Source of the DNA: Paenibacillus tritici
GTDB lineage: Bacteria > Bacillota > Bacilli > Paenibacillales > Paenibacillaceae
NCBI RefSeq assembly: GCF_013204885.1
Contig: NZ_JABMKX010000009.1
Span: forward strand, 248,001 to 312,000
Length of the DNA stretch: 64,000 nt
Direction of reading: 5' to 3'
In this document: positions 27,064-35,137 of the stretch, one piece after another
Layout: every line of letters begins with the position of its first letter
Position numbering within the stretch: the stretch's first letter is position 1
Notes under the pieces: model-generated
Database searches by the model: none
What the model was told of the DNA's origin: nothing
What the model saw: the letters and a program-made list of their open reading frames with translations, nothing else
Position numbers and translations under genes: made by a program

Positions 27064-27643
27064 GTACAGGTCTCCTATTACATTGGGTGTGCTGATTTTA
27101 TTCTTGCTGTTGTTCGCTTTTTTTATGCTGGGTCTACAGCCGGGCAGTCGAGAAATCAAGGATCAGGAATCCCAGCTCAGCCAGTTGAACGAACAGAACA
27201 GTCTGCTTGAGAGCAAAATTGAAGAACGTAAGAATGATACTGCACAGGAGGCTGAAGAAGCGGCACTGCTCGCGCAGCTTCCGAAAGGGGATCATAGTGA
27301 ACAGATGATTCTTGATCTGCGCTCTATCGGTTCTGTGACCGGTGCGAAGCTGAAGGATGTCAGCTTCAGTGTAGGCGAGGAGAATCCCATCCAGCAAATG
27401 ACAGGTTCGAGTACGGTAGCTTACCCTACTGTGAAGCAGCTCACTATGACGGCTGTAGTGGAGGGCGATTATGCCGGTATTTGTAGTTGGCTACATGCGC
27501 TTCAACAATTGCCCCGGATTGTAAATGTGGATTCATTAACATTCCAGCGGTCATCGGACGGCGGGGCCACAGGTAGCACTTCAAGTATTATAACAGCGAA
27601 TGTCTCATTTACAGCCTACTTTGAAGATGTAAACGTGGATTAA
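27041..27643 (+). CDS. pilO: Type IV pilus alignment protein PilO
   Basis: A 200-residue bitopic protein: a helix TLGVLILFLLLFAFFMLGL near the N-terminus, a Gln/Glu/Leu coiled coil (SQLSQLNEQNSLLESKIEE), then a small alpha-beta domain. Size, topology and position after PilN identify PilO, which forms the ring connecting the motor to the filament. No pilP or pilQ follows, as expected without an outer membrane. The start ATG 27041 lies within the end of pilMN. Confidence 0.82.
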   Translation: MAVEPINKYRSPITLGVLILFLLLFAFFMLGLQPGSREIKDQESQLSQLNEQNSLLESKIEERKNDTAQEAEEAALLAQLPKGDHSEQMILDLRSIGSVTGAKLKDVSFSVGEENPIQQMTGSSTVAYPTVKQLTMTAVVEGDYAGICSWLHALQQLPRIVNVDSLTFQRSSDGGATGSTSSIITANVSFTAYFEDVNVD

Positions 27644-27648
27644 AATTC

Positions 27649-27687
27649 AACTCCGCTCCCCATTTCCCCGGGAATCGGAGTTTTTTT
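27649..27687 (+). terminator. Terminator of the pilus operon
   Basis: AACTCCG pairs with CGGAGTT, with CCCC/GGGG-type contacts inside, followed by seven T. Confidence 0.8.
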
Positions 27688-27734
27688 ACGCATTTCCCCC
27701 ATTTTCCGTTTACACCCCGGGGTGGTTTGGGTAT

Positions 27735-27763
27735 TTTAGCTTACGGGCTATCGTAAGTTATAT
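27735..27763 (+). promoter_or_regulatory. Possible promoter with an operator-like palindrome
   Basis: CTTACG-GGCTAT-CGTAAG (27740-27757) is a perfect 6+6 inverted repeat. It lies between a weak -35 (TTTAGC, 27735) and a -10-like TTATAT (27758), upstream of the IseA-like gene. Confidence 0.4.
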
Positions 27764-27835
27764 AGTACTTATCGCAGCAGTGTGGGGAGAAGCATCCCTC
27801 TAACTAGCAAACAGGAATATGAGGAGGCGTTCAAT

Positions 27836-28438
27836 TTGAACAAAAAATGGCTGATCGGTTCACTGGCATTATCACTGGGTCTTGTCTCTGCAGGGGGCGG
27901 AGCGCTGGCGGCTTCACCGGTGGCAAGCATTGAGGGAGTAAGAACGGTTGCAGCATCTGTACCGGGCAAGGAAGGGCCGGCTACCATTAACAACCTTACC
28001 GTCCGGAGTGTGGTTCCGCTGGTGGTTCATGCCAAGAAGCTATATACGTATGCAAGCCGGGGCGGCAACGTATTCAGCCCTGAGCTGTTCACTTATAAAG
28101 CACAGGAGTACCGCTATCTGTCCAGTGACCTTGGCACGAAGCAGCAGCTGATGAGCTATATCAAGAAAGCGTACACACATAACGCGGCAGTCTTCTATGC
28201 ACAGACGCAGTTCCTGGAGCATAACGGCAGAATGGCACAGGTGAATGCGGATCTGGGCAATTCACTGGATTACAGCCAGGCTACTGCCCGCATGGTCTCC
28301 AAAAACGCACAAACAGCAGTATTCGAGCTGACTGTACCTGCCGAAGGAGCGAATGGGGCTTCGGAAGTCGTAACGGTGAAGCTGAAGAAGGTAAGCGGCT
28401 ATTGGAGAATTGATATGTCGCCGGATACTCTTTTCTAG
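27836..28438 (+). CDS. Secreted IseA-like DL-endopeptidase inhibitor
   Basis: A 200-residue exported protein: basic start (NKKW), a hydrophobic signal LIGSLALSLGLVSAGGGALAA ending at an AxA-type site, and a soluble domain with KEYRYLSSDLGTKQQLMSYIKK-like text (here YKAQEYRYLSSDLG) and a YWRIDMSPD end. This resembles IseA/YoeB, which restrains LytE-type cell-wall DL-endopeptidases in Bacillus. I start at TTG 27836 after GAGGAGG; the longer frame from 27782 would hide the signal peptide. The family call is from memory of the pattern. Confidence 0.62.
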   Translation: MNKKWLIGSLALSLGLVSAGGGALAASPVASIEGVRTVAASVPGKEGPATINNLTVRSVVPLVVHAKKLYTYASRGGNVFSPELFTYKAQEYRYLSSDLGTKQQLMSYIKKAYTHNAAVFYAQTQFLEHNGRMAQVNADLGNSLDYSQATARMVSKNAQTAVFELTVPAEGANGASEVVTVKLKKVSGYWRIDMSPDTLF

Positions 28439-28474
28439 AGGAGCCGATTCAGGTTCGATCCAGCATCTCACATC

Positions 28475-28518
28475 AACGGCTGTGCCTCCCTTGTTACAAG
28501 GATGGCACAGCCGTTTCT
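28475..28518. terminator. Terminator between convergent iseA-like and vanW-like genes
   Basis: AACGGCTGTGCC pairs with GGCACAGCCGTT over 12 bp, followed by TTCTATTTG. The stem is strong and the site lies between convergent genes. Confidence 0.8.
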
Positions 28519-28531
28519 ATTTGTCAGGGTT

Positions 28532-29959
28532 TCACTGGCCTTTTACTCCATCCTCGACCAGCTGTCTGCGCGGGGATTCAGGCAGAGTAGATTTGCTCAT
28601 CCCGCCGCGGTTGACAGCGATGACGCGTTTCTGGGCGTAGTAGACATCACGGGAGAGTTTTTTTCGCTCCGCCGCTTTGCCGTCAACATAACGGGTAATA
28701 TAAGTTTCAACTACATAGCCGGTTTTGCCGGCAAGCAGGACCCTGGTTCCACCCTTGGGGAGCGAGGCATCGCTCACATATTTGTCCGTAGGAGGAAGGA
28801 CCTCAACAGTCCGGGATTCAACGGAATACGAGACATTCTTCGGAAACGTTCCAAACAGCTTGATGGTCAGTGTGCGCCCTTTGACTTCGGATTTGATGAT
28901 CAGGGTTTTGCCGGTGTTGTTACGGAAGCGGAAATTGATATACCCCTCGGCAAAAGTGGCATCCTGCCCCTTGGGCAGATAGCTCACCGGGAGAGAATGA
29001 TTGCGCCGTTCTACGATCTCCAGCCCGGAGCGGAGCGCCACGTTATACAGGGTGCTGGAGACCTGGCAGATCCCCCCGCCCGTGCCGGGCTGGAGTTTGC
29101 CGTTGACAATGACCGGGGCTTCGCGGAAGCCGTATTCGGTCTGGGCCTTCTGAATGGCTTTGCCGTAATCAAAAACCGCATTCGGCGGCAGCACCGTACC
29201 GTTCACCGCTTTGGCCGCCGCCTCCACATTGAAGCTGCGCCCGGGGCCGCTGGCTCCGAGTGAGGTGCTGAACTGGGCGATTTTGCGTTCGATGCCCTGA
29301 TCCTTCAGGAATTGCAGGGTAATCTTCGGTTGCTTGACGGTTAAAGGGACCTCCAACAGAATGCGTTGCTCCTGAAGTGAGCCTGTACCGGCCAGCCGGG
29401 TGGGCACGGCTGCCTGTAGCGCAAGCTCCATCGCCTGCCAGTCCACCGCATACGAGGAGGTGCCCGGTGTATACACTACACGGTCATCTCCGGTGATCCG
29501 CCGCACAGCATCGACGGGAACACCGAAGGTCTCTTGTTCCCATGCCGGATTCAGCAGGCTCTTCAGCGGTGCGGTGTCCAGATGAATCTCCATATTCCAG
29601 CTGCCGGGCCAGTGGCGCCGGGCTTGTACCCGCTCCAGCAGCGTGCCGTCGGTCAACGTCTTGGCAGCGCGCAGGAAATCCCGGGCATCGTACGTCACGC
29701 CTGCCTGCTTAAGCGTAAGGTGCAGCTTCGTATTCTCCCCTGCCTTCAGGTCAAGAGGAATAGCCTCCAGCGCCTGCAGCTTTGTGTCCAATCCGGCTTG
29801 TACGTCGGCAATGTTCAGTCCGCCAACCTCCCAGCCAGCGATCACGGTGCTTGCAGGCAAGGTGCGCTGGGTGCCGTATAGATGAAGGCCTCCGGCTGCG
29901 AGCGAGCCGGCGAGAATCAGTCCGAATCCCGCGATGAGGGCGGCGTGTGCTTTTTTCAT
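28532..29959 (-). CDS. VanW family protein with C-terminal G5 domain
   Basis: A 475-residue protein with one N-terminal membrane helix or signal (AHAALIAGFGLILAGSLAAGG), two peptidoglycan-binding-4-like repeats (about 30-200), the VanW domain (VLPPNAVFDYG, then GTGGGICQVSSTLYNVALRSGLE), and a G5-like tail (VEVLPPTDKYVSDASLPKG ... VIAVNRGG). VanW-G5 proteins face the cell wall; their role is unsettled despite the vancomycin-cluster name. ATG 29959 follows AAGGAGAG; a longer start at 30022 is less likely. Confidence 0.85.
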   Translation of the reverse strand: MKKAHAALIAGFGLILAGSLAAGGLHLYGTQRTLPASTVIAGWEVGGLNIADVQAGLDTKLQALEAIPLDLKAGENTKLHLTLKQAGVTYDARDFLRAAKTLTDGTLLERVQARRHWPGSWNMEIHLDTAPLKSLLNPAWEQETFGVPVDAVRRITGDDRVVYTPGTSSYAVDWQAMELALQAAVPTRLAGTGSLQEQRILLEVPLTVKQPKITLQFLKDQGIERKIAQFSTSLGASGPGRSFNVEAAAKAVNGTVLPPNAVFDYGKAIQKAQTEYGFREAPVIVNGKLQPGTGGGICQVSSTLYNVALRSGLEIVERRNHSLPVSYLPKGQDATFAEGYINFRFRNNTGKTLIIKSEVKGRTLTIKLFGTFPKNVSYSVESRTVEVLPPTDKYVSDASLPKGGTRVLLAGKTGYVVETYITRYVDGKAAERKKLSRDVYYAQKRVIAVNRGGMSKSTLPESPRRQLVEDGVKGQ

Positions 29960-30239
29960 AGGCAATCTCTCCTTCTGTGGGACGGATTTGCGCTGGAGCT
30001 TGCTGGCGCAGGCCACGGACAATAACGCTTAAGGGACAAATAGAAATGCCGATAGATAAGGGTAGAAGCTGGGACGAGGACTGATGTTTTTATGTATATG
30101 TAAGGAATCGGTAAAACTTTCGGGTACTCAAGGGGTTATGGATTTGTTACAATAGAGACGCCTGCGGTAATAATGCAGTTTATGGAAGCTCCGCGCTCGG
30201 GTAGCCCGGCGGAAGATGTCAGAATCGGGAAGTGATAAG

Positions 30240-30926
30240 ATGATCGAGATGCAGGATGTATGGAAGACCTATCCTAACGGAACCCATGCATTACAAGGAA
30301 TATCCGTCAAAATCGACCGAAATGAGTTCGTCTACATTGTCGGACCGTCCGGCGCAGGTAAATCAACGTTCATGAAATTAATTTATAGAGAAGAGACGCC
30401 GACCAAAGGACAAATCTCTGTAGGGGGGTTCAATATCGGTAAGCTGAAGCCCCGCAAGATTCCGTATGTGCGGCGTAATATCGGCGTGGTGTTTCAGGAT
30501 TTCCGCCTGCTGCCGAAGATGACGGCTTATGAGAATGTCGCTTTTGCCATGGAGGTTATCGAGGCGCCGAAGAAGGTTATCAAGAAACGTGTGAATGAAG
30601 TGCTCGATCTGGTGGGACTGCGCAGCAAGGCGGGGCGTGAGCCCTCACAGCTCTCAGGGGGAGAGCAGCAGCGGATCGCTATTGCCAGAGCCATCGTTAA
30701 CAATCCTTCCGTTATTATTGCGGACGAGCCTACCGGCAATCTGGACCCGGAGACCTCGTGGGGCATTATGCAGCTGCTGGATGAGATTAATTTCCGCGGA
30801 ACCACAATCGTTATGGCGACCCATAACAGGGATATTGTCAACAAAATGCGCAAACGGGTGCTTGCCATTGAGGATGGAACGATCGTCAGAGACCAAGTGA
30901 GAGGGGAATACGGTTATGAGTTTTAA
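30240..30926 (+). CDS. ftsE: Cell-division ABC ATPase FtsE
   Basis: Cytoplasmic ATPase of the FtsEX complex that controls peptidoglycan hydrolases. The 228-residue protein has Walker A GPSGAGKST at 35-43, signature QLSGGEQQRIAIARA, and Walker B VIIADEPTGNLDP. I start at ATG 30240 (MIEMQDVWKTYPNG), as family members begin there; ATG 30216 would add eight residues. It overlaps ftsX by 11 bases. Confidence 0.94.
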   Translation: MIEMQDVWKTYPNGTHALQGISVKIDRNEFVYIVGPSGAGKSTFMKLIYREETPTKGQISVGGFNIGKLKPRKIPYVRRNIGVVFQDFRLLPKMTAYENVAFAMEVIEAPKKVIKKRVNEVLDLVGLRSKAGREPSQLSGGEQQRIAIARAIVNNPSVIIADEPTGNLDPETSWGIMQLLDEINFRGTTIVMATHNRDIVNKMRKRVLAIEDGTIVRDQVRGEYGYEF

Positions 30927-31830
30927 AACCTTCTTGCGGCATGTGCGGGAAGGCTTCAAAAACGTATTCCGCAACGGCTGGATGTCGGTGGCCTCCATCA
31001 CGTCCATCGTTGTCTCTCTTTTCGTACTCGGAGTGTTCATCCTACTGGTGCTCAACGTCAATCAGGTAGCGGACAAAGCAGACAGCCAGGTGCAGATCAA
31101 TGTGCATCTGACGCTGAATACGGATCAGAAGATGCGGGAGAAGCTGGAAAACGAAATCGGCGGTATGCCGGAAGTCAGCAAGGTGGAGTTCGTCTCCAAG
31201 GAACAGGGCTTGAAGGAATTCCGTGAAGATATGGGGCCGGATGCGGCCGAGCTTCTGGAAGGATTCGACGAAGACAATAATCCGCTGCCGGACAAGCTGC
31301 TCGTAGAGGTGATCGAGCCGACCACCGTTCCGTTCGTAGCAGAGAAGATAGAAGCACTGAACAAGACCCATACAGAGCAGCCGATCTACAAGGTGAATTA
31401 TGGCAAAGGCTCCGTGGAGACGTTGTTTAAGGTGACGAAGGCTGTGCGCAATATCGGGTTTATTTTTGTAGCAGGTCTGGCGCTGATGTCCATGTTCCTG
31501 ATCTCGAATACCATCCGGGTAACGATTCTTGCCCGCCGTAAGGAAATCGGCATTATGAAGCTCGTGGGCGCGACGAATTATTTTATCCGCTGGCCGTTTT
31601 TTATTGAAGGGGCACTGATCGGGCTGATCGGCTCGCTGGTTACTTCGGTTGCGCTGTACATTGGCTATAGCAGTCTCGTGTCTTCCGTAAAGGGAGATCC
31701 GATGCTGGGGCTGCAGCTGATTCCGTTTGGAGATATCTGGCTGCTGCTGTGCGGACTGCTGGTGGGTCTCGGCGTATTGATCGGGGTGTGGGGAAGTACC
31801 GTATCGATCCGCAAATTTTTGAAGGTATAG
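30916..31830 (+). CDS. ftsX: Cell-division permease FtsX
   Basis: Membrane partner of FtsE; its extracellular loop recruits and activates a hydrolase. The 304-residue protein has four hydrophobic segments (about 22-45, 175-200, 225-250, 270-295) and an extracellular domain of about 120 residues between the first two, with the common N-terminal HVREGFKNVFRNGWMSVAS. In B. subtilis FtsEX activates CwlO; here the next gene encodes a coiled-coil M23 protein that could be the target. Confidence 0.94.
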   Translation: MSFKTFLRHVREGFKNVFRNGWMSVASITSIVVSLFVLGVFILLVLNVNQVADKADSQVQINVHLTLNTDQKMREKLENEIGGMPEVSKVEFVSKEQGLKEFREDMGPDAAELLEGFDEDNNPLPDKLLVEVIEPTTVPFVAEKIEALNKTHTEQPIYKVNYGKGSVETLFKVTKAVRNIGFIFVAGLALMSMFLISNTIRVTILARRKEIGIMKLVGATNYFIRWPFFIEGALIGLIGSLVTSVALYIGYSSLVSSVKGDPMLGLQLIPFGDIWLLLCGLLVGLGVLIGVWGSTVSIRKFLKV

Positions 31831-31872
31831 CCTAATATAATTCACATTTGAACAAAGGACGGGGAGTGCGAG

Positions 31873-33192
31873 TTGAAGAAGATTGTCGCCGGAATAGCCG
31901 TAATCTTGCTGGCTGCCACAATGTTCGGGCCCTCTGACGGATATGCGAAGAAAACAAGTGTTGCCGAGATTGACAAGCAGCTGAAGCAGCTGCAGCAGGA
32001 GGTCAAGGCGGCCAAAGCCGCGCAGGAAAAGGCGGATTCCCGCAATCAGGAAGCGCAGCACTATAAGAATAAGACCACGCTGAATCTGGATTATGTGCTG
32101 GGGCAGATTGAACAGGTGAAGGGCGAAATGACCACGATTTCCGGCAAAATTGCCAGCACGGAGCAGTCGCTTACCGTGACGGCAACGGAGCTTGACGAGG
32201 CAGAGGCACGCGTGGCCTCCCGCGAAAAGCTGCTGGAATCCCGTGTCCGCCTTATGTACACGGATGGCGCAGTCTCTTATCTGGATGTGCTGCTGTCTTC
32301 GACCAGCTTCTCGGATTTCCTGGACCGGGCCGATTCCCTGAAGATGATCGTGGATCAGGATCAGGATCTGCTGGTGCAGCATAAGCTGGACAAGCAGACG
32401 GTCATTGCCAAGAAGCAGGAGCTGGAAGGCCGGTATGCCACGGCGAAGCAGCTGTATACCGATTTGGAATCCCAGCGCAGTCTGCTGAAGGAGAAGGAAG
32501 CGGAGAAGCAGCAGCTCATCGCTTATTACGATGAAGAGATTCAAGAGTCGGAGATTATATCCGCAGAGCAGGATGCCAAGCTGGTGCAGCTCGCCACCAA
32601 CCGCTCTGCCCTGGAAGCGAAGAAGGATAAGATCAAGGCAGAGGAAGCCGCACGCAAAGCAGCCGCAGCCAAAGCTGAGGCGGCCCGCCGGGCGGCAGCA
32701 GCTGCAGCGCGGGCATCGGCTGCCGCCAAGGCTGCCAAGTCTGCGGGCGGCAGTGACAGATCCTCCATCGCCAGCGCAGAGGAATATTCCGGCGGGGACG
32801 GCCCATACCTGCGGCCGGTTGGCTTCGCACGTATCTCCTCGCCTTTCGGTTACCGGACACATCCGGTGACGCATGAAGTCGGCAAGCTGCACACCGGTGT
32901 AGACTTTGCAGTGCCGCAGGGAACGAATATCCATGCGGCGGATTCCGGTACTGTTGTGATGGCGCAATGGTATAGCGGTTATGGTTATTGTGTCATTATT
33001 GATCATGGCGGCGGGGTATGGACGCTGTACGGACATATCCGTCAAGGCGGCATCCGAGTGAAACAGGGAGAACGGGTGGAGCGCGGACAGACGATTGCCG
33101 AATCCGGCTCAACCGGACGCTCAACCGGCCCGCATCTGCATTTTGAAGTGCGGATTAACGGTAAACCGGTGAATCCAATGCCTTATCTGTAA
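31873..33192 (+). CDS. EnvC-like murein hydrolase/activator, coiled coil + M23 peptidase
   Basis: A 439-residue exported protein: signal peptide, a long coiled coil (about 27-265), an Ala/Lys-rich linker (EEAARKAAAAKAEAARRAAA), and a C-terminal M23/LytM domain with HTGVDF (His340, Asp344) and HLHFE (His421 and His423). The zinc ligands look intact, so unlike E. coli EnvC it may cut peptidoglycan itself. TTG 31873 follows GGGGAG. Direct linkage to ftsEX, 42 bp apart, argues that it is the hydrolase they control. Confidence 0.87.
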   Translation: MKKIVAGIAVILLAATMFGPSDGYAKKTSVAEIDKQLKQLQQEVKAAKAAQEKADSRNQEAQHYKNKTTLNLDYVLGQIEQVKGEMTTISGKIASTEQSLTVTATELDEAEARVASREKLLESRVRLMYTDGAVSYLDVLLSSTSFSDFLDRADSLKMIVDQDQDLLVQHKLDKQTVIAKKQELEGRYATAKQLYTDLESQRSLLKEKEAEKQQLIAYYDEEIQESEIISAEQDAKLVQLATNRSALEAKKDKIKAEEAARKAAAAKAEAARRAAAAAARASAAAKAAKSAGGSDRSSIASAEEYSGGDGPYLRPVGFARISSPFGYRTHPVTHEVGKLHTGVDFAVPQGTNIHAADSGTVVMAQWYSGYGYCVIIDHGGGVWTLYGHIRQGGIRVKQGERVERGQTIAESGSTGRSTGPHLHFEVRINGKPVNPMPYL

Positions 33193-33200
33193 ATTTAAGC

Positions 33201-33420
33201 TCTATATAGATTGAACTTGAAAATATACAGACAGGGAAAAGTGGCGGAGGAGAATTTTGGCACTGTAGGAGCGATAGCGTCCGCCTTTGTCACCGGATTT
33301 CTACCGCTAATAGCGGTCTATAATCAAGAAATCTGGGGACAACAGCGGCCGGAGGGCCAAACATTCTCTGGAGTCACGGCAATCCCATAACAGAAAAACT
33401 TACAAGTACATTCTATATAA
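33201..33420. repeat. Dispersed structured repeat with terminal inverted repeats, copy 3
   Basis: A 220-bp element filling most of the gap between the M23 gene and ctpB. The ends are inverted: TATATAGATTGAACTTG at the left (33203) and CAAGTACATTCTATATA at the right, 15 of 18 bases matching. The internal part has the block order seen in the other copies (GAATTTTGGCACTGTAGGAG, CCGCTAATAGCGG, GGGGACAACAGCGGCC). It is nearly identical to the copy at 63.5 kb. Confidence 0.87.
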
Positions 33421-33524
33421 TAAATATAATTTCATTCTGCGGCATATACTGGAAGAGATGCCGTTTCTTAAGAAACGGGCCCATGCTGGTGATAAGATGG
33501 ACAAGAAGGGACGGTGGGAACATC

Positions 33525-34991
33525 ATGTTAAAGAAAAGCACTGCGGCCTTTATGATCGTCGCGGCACTGCTGTGCGGCAGCCTGCTGACCCTGGGCGTAA
33601 CCGGTTATGTGCAGGTCTTCGGACAAGCGGCAGGCCAAGGGCTGGCCACAGTCCTGCAGACTGCCGGGCTACAGGAGAAGGAATCGAAGAAGCTTGGTAC
33701 CGCCCTCAGCCTGATCGAGAGCAATTATTATGAGAAGGTGGACCGGGAGAAGCTGATTGACGGTGCGGTCAACGGAATGATGGAAGCACTCGGTGACCCG
33801 TACTCCAACTATATGGGCAAGGAGACCGCAGAGCGATTTGAGGAGAGCATCGAAGGCTCCTTCTCGGGGATCGGCGCTGAAGTCTCTTCGGACAACGGCA
33901 AGGTCGTTGTGGTCTCACCGATCAAAGGCTCACCGGCAGAGAAGGCCGGTATTCAGGCCAAGGATGTTATCCTCTCCGTTAACGATGAATCGCTTGAAGG
34001 GCTGGAGCTGAATGCGGCTGTTGCCAAAATCCGCGGTCCGAAGGGAAGCAAGGCAACCCTGAAGATCCAGCGTACCGGCACAGCGGAGCCGCTGCAATTT
34101 GTTATTACCCGTGATGATGTCAGACTGGAGACAGTCTACTCCACGATGGAGAAGGACAAAGTCGGCGTTATCGAGGTTACGCAATTCTCGCAGAACACCT
34201 CTGAGCGGTTCAAGGAAGAGCTGACCAAGCTGGAGAAGCAAGGCATGAAGGGACTCGTCATTGATGTCCGGAATGACCCGGGCGGTGTGCTGCCGGTTGT
34301 GATTGAGATGGTAGAGCAGTTCGTGCCGTCCGGCAAAGCCATCGTGCAGGTGGAAGACAAGAACAAGCGGCGTGAAGTCAGCACCTCCAAGGGATCAAGC
34401 AAGAAATACCCGGTAGTGGTGCTGATGAACAAGGGCAGTGCGAGTGCTTCGGAGATCATGGCAGGAGCCTTGCAGCAATCCGCAGGAGCTAAGCTGATCG
34501 GAGAGAACTCGTTCGGCAAAGGGACTGTCCAGACCAGCTTCGAAGAGCAGCTCGGGGACGGAAGCCTGCTGAAGATTACGATAGCCAAATGGCTTACCCC
34601 TGACGGTACCTGGATTCACGGCAAGGGCATTAAGCCGGATATCGCGGTTGCCCAGCCGGATTATTTCTCGGTGGCACCGATCAATAAGAGCGTGACGCTG
34701 CAATACAATATGAACAATGCAGATGTCAAAAGCGCGCAGACCATGCTGGATGGACTGGGCTACAAGCCAGGCCGCAAGGACGGCTACTTCGATGCCGGTA
34801 CCAAAGAGGCGGTCAAGAAATTCCAGAGCGCAGCGAAGCTGAAGACGACAGGCTCGATTGACACCAAGACCGCAGAAGCACTGGAGCTGGCGCTGATCAA
34901 GGTCATTCAAGATCCGGTGAACGACAATCAGCGGAATAAAGGGATCGAAGAAATTCAGAAGGAAATTAAGGCGGCAGCGTCGAAAAAGTAA
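33525..34991 (+). CDS. ctpB: C-terminal processing protease CtpB (S41) with peptidoglycan-binding domain
   Basis: A secreted, membrane-tethered serine protease; in B. subtilis CtpB helps trigger sigma-K activation in sporulation. The 488-residue protein has an N-terminal helix, a PDZ domain (about 90-170, with GIGAEVSS and VVSPIKGSPAEKAG), the S41 core with Ser near 307 in KGSASASEIMAGA and Lys near 332 in SFGKGTVQT, and a C-terminal PG_binding_1 domain (MLDGLGYKPGRKDGYFD). ATG 33525 follows GGTGGGA. The synteny ftsE-ftsX-(M23)-ctpB supports the name. Confidence 0.9.
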   Translation: MLKKSTAAFMIVAALLCGSLLTLGVTGYVQVFGQAAGQGLATVLQTAGLQEKESKKLGTALSLIESNYYEKVDREKLIDGAVNGMMEALGDPYSNYMGKETAERFEESIEGSFSGIGAEVSSDNGKVVVVSPIKGSPAEKAGIQAKDVILSVNDESLEGLELNAAVAKIRGPKGSKATLKIQRTGTAEPLQFVITRDDVRLETVYSTMEKDKVGVIEVTQFSQNTSERFKEELTKLEKQGMKGLVIDVRNDPGGVLPVVIEMVEQFVPSGKAIVQVEDKNKRREVSTSKGSSKKYPVVVLMNKGSASASEIMAGALQQSAGAKLIGENSFGKGTVQTSFEEQLGDGSLLKITIAKWLTPDGTWIHGKGIKPDIAVAQPDYFSVAPINKSVTLQYNMNNADVKSAQTMLDGLGYKPGRKDGYFDAGTKEAVKKFQSAAKLKTTGSIDTKTAEALELALIKVIQDPVNDNQRNKGIEEIQKEIKAAASKK

Positions 34992-35017
34992 GAAGGCTGA
35001 TTCTAGCCTTCTTTTTT
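34991..35017 (+). terminator. Terminator of ctpB
   Basis: AGAAGGCT / AGCCTTCT around GATTCT, followed by TTTTTT; the stem begins at the stop codon. Confidence 0.85.
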
Positions 35018-35137
35018 AAATACAGGCATTTAATGTTTTACTTAATAACTCATCCTTCTATTTCCCGCTGATACGGATAGTTGAATGAGCTTCATACATT
35101 TCCACCTGTCCGGACGAAAAGGAGTGTGACGAACGGT

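Noticed and set aside
31042..33045. 667-codon minus-strand frame opposite ftsX and the M23 gene
   Set aside because: Antisense shadow of two clearly recognisable genes; Arg/Leu/Gln-rich composition typical of such shadows.
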